Source of the DNA: an uncultured Aquimarina sp. | Lineage (GTDB): Bacteria; Bacteroidota; Bacteroidia; Flavobacteriales; Flavobacteriaceae | Length of the DNA stretch: 64,000 bases | Assembly (NCBI RefSeq): GCF_947492965.1 | Contig: NZ_CANLOZ010000001.1 | Coordinates: forward strand, 620,001 to 684,000 | Reading direction: 5' to 3' | Part shown: in pieces, positions 30,587-39,232 of the stretch | Layout: the number at the start of each line of letters is the position of its first letter | How positions within the stretch are numbered: the stretch's first letter is position 1 | The notes under the pieces: model-generated | Seen by the model: the letters and a program-made list of their open reading frames with translations, nothing else | Databases searched by the model: none | What the model was told of the DNA's origin: nothing | Translations under genes and position numbers: made by a program

Positions 30587-31876
30587 ATGAATATTAGATC
30601 TTTTTCAATTCTTATTTGTTTGGCAATTCAATGGGCAGTAGCACAGGATAATATGAAAACTATTAATCACAAGTATCTTCTTCAACAATATGCGGGTGAA
30701 TGGATAAATGGAGATACATTCGCCTCCAACAAACCCAGTGAAAATCCAAATATCAAGATTGTAGTGACTCCAAAACTAAAAGGGCTTAGCTATAATGTAG
30801 AGGTTTTTAAAAAGGAAAACGATCAATGGTTTCTATTGCTGTCCGAGATTATAAGTTATGATCAAAATACCAATCAGATAGTAGCATTAGGTAGTAATTC
30901 AGATGGAAAAAATTTTGTAGGGAAAGGAGGCTTTTTATCCTATAAAAAATTAATCATGAAGGATCATGATTTCATAGGAAATTTTGTACAAGAAGTAAGT
31001 TTTAGCTTTGAAGATGATGGAAGATTATTGCTAAAAGGAGATGCGCCAGGTACTAAAGATGATTGGGAAGGAGTGTATTTTAAAAAAAAGAATAGAAATA
31101 AAAAATTTGGAATTCATCTGGTTTCGGTTGATGAAGAGATGCGTAATGATCCTATAAGGACTCTCGAAAAAATTGGACAAATGGGCTACAGTTATGTAGA
31201 GACTCATAGATATAAGGACCGTAAATTCTATGGTTTTACACCAGAAGAGTTCAAGGTACTTTTAGCAAAAAATGATCTTACGCTTGGAGGGTCAATGGTG
31301 TTTAAGGATCCAGATATAAATAATATTGATCAAACGATGAAATGGTGGGATGAATGTATTAAAGATCAGTTAGCTGCTGGAGCCGAATATATCACCACTA
31401 CTAATATTAATATAGATATAGTAAAGAAAGCAAGTGGGTTAGAGCAATATGCTAATTATTTTAATGCTATTGGAAAAAAGTGTAGAGAAAACGAAATATT
31501 GTTCTTATATCATAATCATACAGAAGAATTTCAAAAAATTAAAAATCAGAGAATTTATGATTATTTATTAGAAAATACAGATCCCGAACTAGTGTATTTT
31601 CAATCTGATCTTTATTGGATGTATAAAGCAGATGTCAATCCGGTAGCATATTTCAAAAAATTTCCTGGTCGATTTTTAAGTTGGCATGTAAAAGATATTA
31701 AAGAATTAGGTGCCAGCGGAAAAATAGATTTTGAGCATATATTTAGCTATGCTAAAGTTGCAGGTCTTAGGTATAATACGATAGAAATAGAAAACTATGA
31801 TTACCCTACATTAGTTAGTGCTAGAATGGCCTCAGATTATATACGTTATAGCGATTTTGTGAAAGAAAATTATTGA
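30587..31876 (+). CDS. Exported sugar phosphate isomerase/epimerase-like TIM-barrel protein
   Basis: This 429-residue protein has a signal peptide (to about residue 19, ending AVAQ). A beta-rich N-terminal domain follows (about 25-160, perhaps lipocalin-like). The C-terminal half (about 172-425) is an AP-endonuclease-2/xylose-isomerase-like TIM barrel. Metal-ligand candidates appear in YVETHRYKD, LYHNHTEEF, FQSDLYWM, SWHVKDI and TIEIENYD. The fold covers sugar isomerases and epimerases and some lyases. The signal peptide indicates periplasmic action, so it is unlikely to replace cytoplasmic xylose isomerase. The substrate is unknown. Confidence 0.75.
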   Translation: MNIRSFSILICLAIQWAVAQDNMKTINHKYLLQQYAGEWINGDTFASNKPSENPNIKIVVTPKLKGLSYNVEVFKKENDQWFLLLSEIISYDQNTNQIVALGSNSDGKNFVGKGGFLSYKKLIMKDHDFIGNFVQEVSFSFEDDGRLLLKGDAPGTKDDWEGVYFKKKNRNKKFGIHLVSVDEEMRNDPIRTLEKIGQMGYSYVETHRYKDRKFYGFTPEEFKVLLAKNDLTLGGSMVFKDPDINNIDQTMKWWDECIKDQLAAGAEYITTTNINIDIVKKASGLEQYANYFNAIGKKCRENEILFLYHNHTEEFQKIKNQRIYDYLLENTDPELVYFQSDLYWMYKADVNPVAYFKKFPGRFLSWHVKDIKELGASGKIDFEHIFSYAKVAGLRYNTIEIENYDYPTLVSARMASDYIRYSDFVKENY

Positions 31877-32157
31877 GATAATAACTCAATTTACACCCTT
31901 TTTTATATATAAATAAGATCTACAACTTTCACTAATGGTCAAGCCGTAAAAAAACAGTAAAAAAGCTTCATTTGTACTAAAAATAATCACATATCTTATA
32001 GTATTGATAATTGCAAGAGATTAGTTTTGAGATAAATATAAGTAAAGTGTTAAGTTTTAGATGTTTTCTTATTTGTGGAGTAATTGGTTTGTATGAACCC
32101 TGAAAACGACACTAAACTGAAGTCTAAGATTTAATAAGTAACGATTTTAATATTATT

Positions 32158-33423
32158 ATGATGAAAAAACTTACAATCTTATTTGCATCCATCTTTTGTA
32201 TTTTCATATGGTCGTGTAGTGATGATGATACTATCGTGCAGCAAATAGAACCATCTTTTACAGTGCAACAATCAACCGATGATAGTAGTATCTATTTTTT
32301 CGAAAATACAACCCCAGGAAAAGAGAATTTCTATAATTATTGGCAATTTACTTTAGACGGTCCAAAGTTTGCCGATGCAGTTGGTCCAGTAGAACATAAG
32401 TTTTCCGAAGATGGTTTTAAAAGAGTAGTACTTACTGTTGTAAGTAGAAATGGTTCAGCTTTTACATCTCAGGATTTAACAGTTACATTACCATTGCCCG
32501 ATGATACAAGGTTCTTATTTAATCCTGAAAATTTATTGGCAAACGGATATTTGGCCGAAGGAGCCGATGATGATTTTACAAATTGGGGTAAGTTTAATGG
32601 TGAAGATAGAATTTCACAAGAATCTTCAGAAGTATTGGTAGGATTTAGATCTGCTAAAGTTGCAAATCCAGTAGATGGAAATCCATGGGAAACGCAGTTC
32701 GTTTCCGATGCTGCTCCAACAGTTAATGGAGAAGAATATACGGTTTCAGTTTGGGTAAAAGGAGATCCAGGAGTGATCAGATTTTCTACGAATCCTGGAG
32801 TAGGAGGAGATCAATATGGACCAGATTATACTGTAACGACAGACTGGGCACAATATTCATGGACCTTTACTGCTAATTCCGATACCACCTTGATTGCGCT
32901 GGATATGGGAACCACCGAAGCAGAGTTCTTTATTGATGCAATAGAATTAGTATCTGGGAGCGAACCATTGCCGTTACCATCAAACGATAGCGAATTATTA
33001 AATGGAGGTTTAGAAGAAGGAGCAGCTAATGACTTTACTAATTGGGGTAAATTTAATGGAGAAGATAGATTACTTGAAGAAACCATAGAAGTCTTAGGAG
33101 GATCAAGAGGGTTAAAGGTAGTAAACCCAGTAAATGGTAATCCATGGGAAACGCAGTTTGTAAGTGATGCTTTTGATACCGTAAATGGTGATAGTTATAC
33201 CGTTTCGCTTTGGATTAAAGGAGCGAATGCTGCTGTTGTTAGATTTTCTACAAATCCTGGAGTAGGAGGAGATCAATATGGTCCAGATTATACAGCTACT
33301 CCAGAATGGACCAAATACTCTTGGACTTTTACAGCTAATTCCGACACCACATTAATTGCATTGGATATGGGTACCACAGAAGGGACATTCTATGTAGATG
33401 ATATTAAAGTAGTAAAGGATTAG
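32158..33423 (+). CDS. PKD plus tandem CBM4/9-like lipoprotein, probable surface glycan-binding protein
   Basis: This 421-residue lipoprotein has a lipobox IWSC (Cys20). A PKD-like domain spans about 28-115 (NYWQFTLDGPKF ... FSEDGFKRVVLTV). Two carbohydrate-binding modules of the CBM4/9/22 jelly-roll type follow (about 122-262 and 277-420), each with DFTNWGKFNGEDR, NPWETQFVSDA, NPGVGGDQYGPDYT and SWTFTANSDTTLIALDMGTTE. The two modules are nearly identical even in DNA, pointing to a recent duplication. No catalytic domain is present. Position directly before a GH10 lipoprotein suggests a xylan-binding partner of SusCD on the outer surface. Confidence 0.8.
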   Translation: MMKKLTILFASIFCIFIWSCSDDDTIVQQIEPSFTVQQSTDDSSIYFFENTTPGKENFYNYWQFTLDGPKFADAVGPVEHKFSEDGFKRVVLTVVSRNGSAFTSQDLTVTLPLPDDTRFLFNPENLLANGYLAEGADDDFTNWGKFNGEDRISQESSEVLVGFRSAKVANPVDGNPWETQFVSDAAPTVNGEEYTVSVWVKGDPGVIRFSTNPGVGGDQYGPDYTVTTDWAQYSWTFTANSDTTLIALDMGTTEAEFFIDAIELVSGSEPLPLPSNDSELLNGGLEEGAANDFTNWGKFNGEDRLLEETIEVLGGSRGLKVVNPVNGNPWETQFVSDAFDTVNGDSYTVSLWIKGANAAVVRFSTNPGVGGDQYGPDYTATPEWTKYSWTFTANSDTTLIALDMGTTEGTFYVDDIKVVKD

Positions 33424-33488
33424 TTCTTTATTCAAAAAATGAATATTTGGCATTTAATACCCCAAACAATTAATTTAATTTTTAATAA

Positions 33489-34850
33489 ATGAAAAATTTA
33501 AAAATAACGAAACTTCTAGCACTTTTTGTACTAATTGTTATTGCTTCTTGTAGTAGTGATGATGGAGAGGTAATATTTAATGGAGGATCACAAACCTTAG
33601 TTCAAGCAAGTTTTACCTATACTATTTCGGATACGAATCCGAATTTGATTTTACTTAATAATACAACTCAAGGGCAAGGTGAATTCACCAGTGAATGGGA
33701 TTTTGGAAACGGAGAAGCTTATGTAATGGATGAACCAGGATTAGAAGAAGTTTCTTTTAGCCAACAAGGCCAATATGAGATAAGACTAATCGTTACGAAT
33801 AGTGCTGGGTTCACGGTGGCTTCAGAAATTATACGAGTAGATGAAAATGGAGTATGTCCTAATAGTATTTGTGGATCTGTGGATCCTAGTAGTCTAAAAG
33901 GATCCGCTGTCGGTTTTTCAATTGGTACAGCGGTAAGAGATAGTAGGTTATCTGGGCAATATAATGAGGTGTTGCAAAGAGATTTTAATAATCTGACTTC
34001 AGAATTTCAAATGAAAATGGATGTGATGTATCCAGCTCAAGACAACTATAATTTTGGACCTGCAGATGCCATTGTAAATTATGGAGTAAATAACGGGATG
34101 GATATACATGGCCATGCATTAATATGGCATAATTCTACTCCCAACTGGGTTGAGAATTTTAACGGTAGTGATGCGGAGTTTGAAGCAATGATAGAAGATT
34201 ATATTACTACAGTTTTGGAAAGATATAAAGGTAAAGTAAGATCCTGGGATGTTGTTAATGAAGCTATCGAAGATGGCAGTAATGAGCTTCGTAATAGTGT
34301 ATTCAGGCAGAGAATGGGAGATGATTATATTCAAAAATGCTATCAATTTGCCAGAAATGCAGATCCAGACGTACTCTTATTTTATAATGATTACAACATG
34401 GCTTCTGATAGTGGTAAAAGAGCGGCAATGTTCGATATTGTAGATACTCTTAATGCATTAGATCTTATCGATGGGATAGGTGCGCAGTTGCATATTTCAT
34501 ATAATGGACCTTCGAGATCAGATATTCAGGCTGTTGTGAATGGTACAGTATCTAGAAATTTGTTGATGCATTTTGCAGAATTAGATATAAGAACAAACCC
34601 TGAAGGTGATAATAATGTCACTACACTTAGTTCTGAAAGAGCAATTGCTCAAAGTGATAAATATAAAGAGCTTGCAGAGATTTATAATGCTATTCCTTTG
34701 GCAAATAAATTTGCATTGACTGTTTGGGGATTAAAGGACAATGAATCCTGGTTGCTTGATTTTTGGGGAGTACCAGATTTTCCTTTACTCTATGATGCAA
34801 ATTTTGATACTAAACCGGCTTATCAAGGGTTTTTAGAAGGTTTACAGTAA
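33489..34850 (+). CDS. GH10 endo-beta-1,4-xylanase with PKD domain, lipoprotein
   Basis: This 453-residue protein has a lipobox VIASC (Cys21). A PKD-like domain covers about 38-118 and the GH10 barrel about 135-452. The acid/base is Glu258 in WDVVNEA and the nucleophile is Glu364 in HFAELDI. The substrate-site HALIWH motif (residues 209-214) is present. GH10 enzymes cut the beta-1,4-xylan backbone and leave short, often substituted xylo-oligosaccharides. Lipidation and the PKD spacer suit the outer surface, upstream of SusCD uptake. It follows the CBM lipoprotein by 65 bp and is probably cotranscribed with it; a terminator-like hairpin follows at 34883. Confidence 0.95.
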   Translation: MKNLKITKLLALFVLIVIASCSSDDGEVIFNGGSQTLVQASFTYTISDTNPNLILLNNTTQGQGEFTSEWDFGNGEAYVMDEPGLEEVSFSQQGQYEIRLIVTNSAGFTVASEIIRVDENGVCPNSICGSVDPSSLKGSAVGFSIGTAVRDSRLSGQYNEVLQRDFNNLTSEFQMKMDVMYPAQDNYNFGPADAIVNYGVNNGMDIHGHALIWHNSTPNWVENFNGSDAEFEAMIEDYITTVLERYKGKVRSWDVVNEAIEDGSNELRNSVFRQRMGDDYIQKCYQFARNADPDVLLFYNDYNMASDSGKRAAMFDIVDTLNALDLIDGIGAQLHISYNGPSRSDIQAVVNGTVSRNLLMHFAELDIRTNPEGDNNVTTLSSERAIAQSDKYKELAEIYNAIPLANKFALTVWGLKDNESWLLDFWGVPDFPLLYDANFDTKPAYQGFLEGLQ

Positions 34851-34882
34851 AAGAATGAATGATATACGCTAAAGAGTAAGTC

Positions 34883-34927
34883 AAAAACTAGGTATTCTAG
34901 ATTTATGTAAAGGAGTACTTAGTTTTT
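34883..34927 (+). terminator. Probable terminator after the first GH10 gene
   Basis: Arms AAAAACTAGGTA and TACTTAGTTTTT pair at 11 of 12 positions, with a 21-base loop, and end in a T run. The element lies 33 bp past the stop. The loop is long, so strength is uncertain. Confidence 0.5.
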
Positions 34928-35393
34928 GTTTAAATATTGGTTTAATGATCACTAAAATTGTTCTTTCTTAAAGCGTGGGTTTTAATTCTAATTTTACCCT
35001 GAAATTTTACAATTGAAGCTTTGGAAAGGAACAAAATCTGGTGTTTCCAAATACCATTTTTATAAGTGAAGATCAAACCAATTCTGAACTTTGTGAACAA
35101 GAGATTTATGGATATTCTAATACAAATGTCGCCCTATTTAATCTTCTCTTTTTATTGAATTTTTTAAAAGGTTTAAAAATCCATTAATCAAGCAATTTTA
35201 CTTAGCAATTTGCAACATTTTTAGTATTAGAAGACCTATTTGTTTTAGTTGTAAAGGTATAATTACTTCTACTTTTATCACCTATTAGATATTGTTGTTT
35301 ATGATCGTTCCGTATACATCACCTTAGAAACATGAAATAAAGGATTGACCTGAACCAATCTGAATAAAAGTTTATAATTAAACAACCGTAATT
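34928..35393. other. Intergenic region before the second GH10 gene
   Basis: About 465 bp of AT-rich sequence. One start-less open stretch of 56 codons (35017-35187) reads protein-like (NLVFPNTIFISEDQTNSELC), but I could not match it to a family. No RNA gene or clear promoter pair was seen. A separate promoter for the GH10-symporter-GH43 group probably lies here. Confidence 0.4.
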
Positions 35394-36554
35394 ATGTTAA
35401 AAAAAATAAATGTATTCCTATTGTCAGCTACCATGGTTTGGTTTTGCTCATGCAATGAAAAGAGACAAACTGGAATAGCAAAATCAGAAACTATAAGTAT
35501 AGAAAAAAAACAGGAAGTATCTCTAAAAGACACTTTCAAAGAAGACTTTTTGATAGGAGCTGCATTAAATACAAGTCAGATTAAAGAAATAAATACGAGA
35601 GCCTTAAAGGTAATACAAAGAGAGTTTAGTGCTATTACACCAGAAAACGATATGAAATGGGAGCAAATTCATCCAGAACCAGATGCTTATTTCTTTGATG
35701 TTGCCGATGCTTACGTAGATTTAGGTCAAAAAGCAGGTATGCATATTGTTGGTCATACTTTGGTTTGGCATAGTCAATTGGCTCCTTGGGTACAGGAAGT
35801 AAAAGATAGCACTGATATGGCAAATTATATAGAAAAACATATCAATACCATCGTAAGTAGATATAAAGGAAAGATTCATTCTTGGGATGTTGTAAATGAA
35901 GCCTTGAATGAAGATGGAACTCCCAGAGAATCTATTTTTTACAATGTGATGGGAGGTGAAAATTATATTGAGCTAGCATTTCGGCTAGCGGCCAAAGCAG
36001 ATCCAGATGCTAAACTGATTTATAACGATTATAATTTATGGAAACCGAAAAAAAGAAAAGGTGTAATACGTATTGTCCAAAACTTACAAAAGAAAGGTGT
36101 AAAAATAGATGCTGTAGGTATGCAGGCTCATTGGAGTATGGAAGGTCCATCTATTAAGGATATAGAAGACAGTATTATTGCATATGCAGCACTGGGTGTT
36201 GAGGTTATGTTTACTGAATTGGATGTTACAGCACTACCAAATCCTTGGGAACTAAATGGAGCAGCTGTAGAACAAAGCTATGAACGTTATGAAGGAGACC
36301 CTAAGTTTAATCCCTATCCAAATGGATTAACATCAGGAGCCAAAGAAAAAATAAATAGCCGATATGAAGATATATTCAAACTCTTTCTAAAGCACAAAGA
36401 AAAAATAAGTCGAGTAACTTTTTGGGGAGTCAATGATGGACAATCTTGGCTTAACAACTGGCCTATCAAAGGACGTACCAATTACCCTTTATTGTTTGAT
36501 CGCGAGTTTCAACCAAAATCTTCTTACGAACGCGTAATTGCATTAAAGCAATAA
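35394..36554 (+). CDS. GH10 endo-beta-1,4-xylanase, probable lipoprotein
   Basis: This 386-residue protein has a signal peptide ending FCSC (lipidation at Cys20 likely). The GH10 barrel spans about 45-384. The acid/base is Glu169 in WDVVNEA and the nucleophile is Glu275 in FTELDV; HTLVWHSQ (121-128), ITPENDMKWE and YNDYN are further family hallmarks. It has no PKD or CBM module, unlike the first GH10. With the symporter and GH43 directly downstream, it is likely a periplasmic enzyme that trims imported xylo-oligosaccharides, though the location is inferred. Confidence 0.95.
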   Translation: MLKKINVFLLSATMVWFCSCNEKRQTGIAKSETISIEKKQEVSLKDTFKEDFLIGAALNTSQIKEINTRALKVIQREFSAITPENDMKWEQIHPEPDAYFFDVADAYVDLGQKAGMHIVGHTLVWHSQLAPWVQEVKDSTDMANYIEKHINTIVSRYKGKIHSWDVVNEALNEDGTPRESIFYNVMGGENYIELAFRLAAKADPDAKLIYNDYNLWKPKKRKGVIRIVQNLQKKGVKIDAVGMQAHWSMEGPSIKDIEDSIIAYAALGVEVMFTELDVTALPNPWELNGAAVEQSYERYEGDPKFNPYPNGLTSGAKEKINSRYEDIFKLFLKHKEKISRVTFWGVNDGQSWLNNWPIKGRTNYPLLFDREFQPKSSYERVIALKQ

Positions 36555-36575
36555 TCTTTTAAAGATTAATATAAC

Positions 36576-37997
36576 ATGAATTTAAACACTCATAAACTAT
36601 CTATCAAAGAAAAAATTGGCTATTCTCTTGGTGACTTGGCAGCTAATTTGGTATTCCAAACCCTGGTTACATACCTTGCGTATTTTTATACTGATATTTA
36701 TGGATTAACACCTGAGGATACTGCAATTGTAACACTTGCTGTTGGGTTGATAGCAGCATTTGTTTTTAACCCTATCATCGGAGCTATTGCAGATAGAACG
36801 CAGAGTAAAATGGGGAAATTCAGACCATGGATTTTATTTACAGCGATCCCTTTAGGTGTTTCTGCACTTCTTGCATTTAGTACACCGGACTTTGAGTATA
36901 AAGGAAAAGTTATTTATGCCGTAATTACCTATAGTTTGTTGTTGTTGCTTTATGCCGCTAATAATTTACCATATGCAGCTTTGAGTGGCGTAATTACAGG
37001 AGATATGAAAGAACGAAATAGTATGTCTGCATATCGTTTCGTTGCTGTAATGGGAGCCCAGTTTTTTGTGCAAGTATTTATGTACGATCTAATTCTAAAA
37101 GCCGGTAATGGAAATAAAGCTGAAGGAATGGAAACCGTAATGACTTATTTGGCAATTATAGGAACCATTATGTTGCTTATTACTTTTTTTACTACCAAAG
37201 AGAGAATTGTTCCTACTCCAGAACAAAAATCAACATTAAAAGAAGATATATCTGACCTAGTAAAAAATCGTCCATGGATTATTATGCTTGCTCTTACAGT
37301 TTTGGTTTTTATAACTTTAGCTATGAAAGGAGGATCCTATGTGTATTATTTTGAAAATTATGTAAATGCAGAAAAACTAGATGCCTTTTTAACACCTTTC
37401 AAAAGTTTTTTACCAACCTTTGAGAATGAAACTTCTTTTGGACTCGGAGTTTTTAATGGTGGAGGTATATTATTTGGTTTAATTGGTATTATGCTCTCTA
37501 AAAGACTTGCGGATAAATATGGTAAGCGTAATGTTTTTGGAATATCCTTATTTATATCAACACTTTTTATACTTGCATTTTACTTTTTTTCTCCGGAATC
37601 TGTTGGTTTAATCTTTGGGACTCAAATACTACATGGATTCTTTTATGGGATTAGTACTCCTATCTTATGGACCATGATTGCAGATGTAGCAGATTTTTCA
37701 GAATGGAAAACGAATAGACGGGCCACGGCTATCATTTTTTCTGCTATGATGGTTGGATTAAAAGGAGGGTTGAGCATAGGAAGTGCTTTAGTTGCATCAA
37801 TTCTTGGTGCTTATGACTATAACCCTGAACTGATAACGCAAAGCCCAACAGCAATTCATGGGACTAAAATGCTAGTTAGTATTTATCCTGCGATTCCTTT
37901 TTTAATTGGTATTGGGTTATTATTTTTTTATGAAATCAGTAAAAAAATGGAACTCCAAATAGAATCAGAACTTAAACAACGTAGAAACAAATCCTAA
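36576..37997 (+). CDS. GPH-family glycoside-pentoside:cation symporter
   Basis: This 473-residue membrane protein has about 12 hydrophobic helices. The GPH signature is visible at the N-terminus (KIGYSLGDLAANLVFQTLVTYLAYFYTD) and after helix 2 (NPIIGAIADRTQSKMGKFRPWIL). The family takes up melibiose, xylosides or uronides with Na+ or H+. It starts 21 bp after the GH10 stop and ends 10 bp before GH43, so the three form an operon. The likely substrate is short xylo-oligosaccharides crossing the inner membrane. Confidence 0.92.
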   Translation: MNLNTHKLSIKEKIGYSLGDLAANLVFQTLVTYLAYFYTDIYGLTPEDTAIVTLAVGLIAAFVFNPIIGAIADRTQSKMGKFRPWILFTAIPLGVSALLAFSTPDFEYKGKVIYAVITYSLLLLLYAANNLPYAALSGVITGDMKERNSMSAYRFVAVMGAQFFVQVFMYDLILKAGNGNKAEGMETVMTYLAIIGTIMLLITFFTTKERIVPTPEQKSTLKEDISDLVKNRPWIIMLALTVLVFITLAMKGGSYVYYFENYVNAEKLDAFLTPFKSFLPTFENETSFGLGVFNGGGILFGLIGIMLSKRLADKYGKRNVFGISLFISTLFILAFYFFSPESVGLIFGTQILHGFFYGISTPILWTMIADVADFSEWKTNRRATAIIFSAMMVGLKGGLSIGSALVASILGAYDYNPELITQSPTAIHGTKMLVSIYPAIPFLIGIGLLFFYEISKKMELQIESELKQRRNKS

Positions 37998-38007
37998 TTT
38001 TTTAATA

Positions 38008-39045
38008 ATGCCAGAAGATAGCATAGACCATATAGATTTTAAGGATCTAAATAGAAAAGCAATTTCACAACCTCTAGTTTCGCATATGTATACTGCAGAT
38101 CCCTCTGCACATGTGTTTAACAATAAAATTTATATTTACCCATCCCATGATATAGATGCTGGAGAAGCATTTGATGATCTAGGGAGTCATTTTGCAATGG
38201 AAGATTATCATGTGCTTTCAATGGATACGATAGATAGCAAAGCAAAGGATCATGGAGTGGCATTGCATGTAGATGATGTTCCTTGGGCAAAATGCCAAAT
38301 GTGGGCTCCCGATGCTAATGAAAAAGATGGGACGTATTATTTATATTTTCCAGCTAAAGATTACGATGATATTTTTAGGATCGGAGTTGCTACAAGTAAA
38401 TCTCCTGTAGGCCCATTTATTGCGCAGCCAAAACCAATTAAGGGAAGTTTTTCAATTGACCCCGCTGTTTTTAAAGATGATGATGGTAACTACTATATGT
38501 ATTTTGGTGGAATTTGGGGAGGACAATTGCAACGTTGGCGTACTGGAAAGTTTAATCCAGATCAGCCTGAAAGTCCAACAGCATTTCTCCCAGAAGATAA
38601 TGAACCAGCACTCTTACCATTTGTAGCAAAATTAACAGATGATTTATTAGAATTTTCTGAAAAACCAAAGCCAATTGAAATTCTAGATGAAAATGGAAAT
38701 TTACTTTTGGCAGGAGATAATGATAGACGTTTTTTTGAAGCTGCTTGGTTACATAAATATAATGAAAAGTACTACTTTTCATATTCTACAGGAGATACGC
38801 ACTTTATTTGTTATGCTGTTGGAGATAATCCTTATGGACCTTTTACGTATGGTGGACGTATTCTTAATCCAGTAGTTGGATGGACATCACATCATTCTAT
38901 TTGCGAAGTTGAAGGTAAATGGTATTTGTTTTACCATGATTCGAGTTTATCAAACGGAGTAACACATCTACGTTCTGTGAAAGTTGCTGAAATAACTTAT
39001 AGAGAAGATGGAAGTATCGAAACTTTAGATCCTTATCGATTATAA
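38008..39045 (+). CDS. GH43 beta-xylosidase / alpha-L-arabinofuranosidase, cytoplasmic
   Basis: This 345-residue protein has no signal peptide. The five-bladed propeller family GH43 is shown by the three catalytic acids: base Asp31 (TADPSAHVF), pKa-modulator Asp151 (SIDPAVF) and general acid Glu244 (RFFEAAWLHK). The family releases xylose or arabinose from oligosaccharides; the choice between them cannot be read with confidence. Cytoplasmic location and position after the GPH symporter support final breakdown of imported oligomers. It is the last gene of the xylan region, followed by the repeat/terminator at 39111. Confidence 0.9.
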   Translation: MPEDSIDHIDFKDLNRKAISQPLVSHMYTADPSAHVFNNKIYIYPSHDIDAGEAFDDLGSHFAMEDYHVLSMDTIDSKAKDHGVALHVDDVPWAKCQMWAPDANEKDGTYYLYFPAKDYDDIFRIGVATSKSPVGPFIAQPKPIKGSFSIDPAVFKDDDGNYYMYFGGIWGGQLQRWRTGKFNPDQPESPTAFLPEDNEPALLPFVAKLTDDLLEFSEKPKPIEILDENGNLLLAGDNDRRFFEAAWLHKYNEKYYFSYSTGDTHFICYAVGDNPYGPFTYGGRILNPVVGWTSHHSICEVEGKWYLFYHDSSLSNGVTHLRSVKVAEITYREDGSIETLDPYRL

Positions 39046-39110
39046 ATTTTGTAAAGATATAAACACCACAGTCGTCATATAAAAATTCGATGTTTAACCA
39101 ATTTTAAATG

Positions 39111-39159
39111 CTTAAGAAAACCTCTTGATTTTTTTCAAGAGGTTTCATTGTTTTTAGAC
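39111..39159 (+). terminator. Terminator after GH43; copy 2 of the direct repeat
   Basis: The hairpin AAACCTCTTGA/TCAAGAGGTTT has a T-rich tail and lies 65 bp past the GH43 stop. It stands between that gene and the convergent oxidoreductase operon. It matches the element at 10152-10199 behind tRNA-Leu over its whole length, including the bases outside the stem. Confidence 0.85.
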
Positions 39160-39232
39160 TTTTTTTAAAAGGATTTAAGTTGTTGAAATGGTGTTGTCTA
39201 ATAATGATTTACAAAAATAATGGAAGTTTTAT

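Noticed and set aside
35017..35187. Start-less 56-codon open stretch that reads protein-like
   Set aside because: I found no match to any neighbour or family and there is no start codon, so a gene relic is possible but unsupported.
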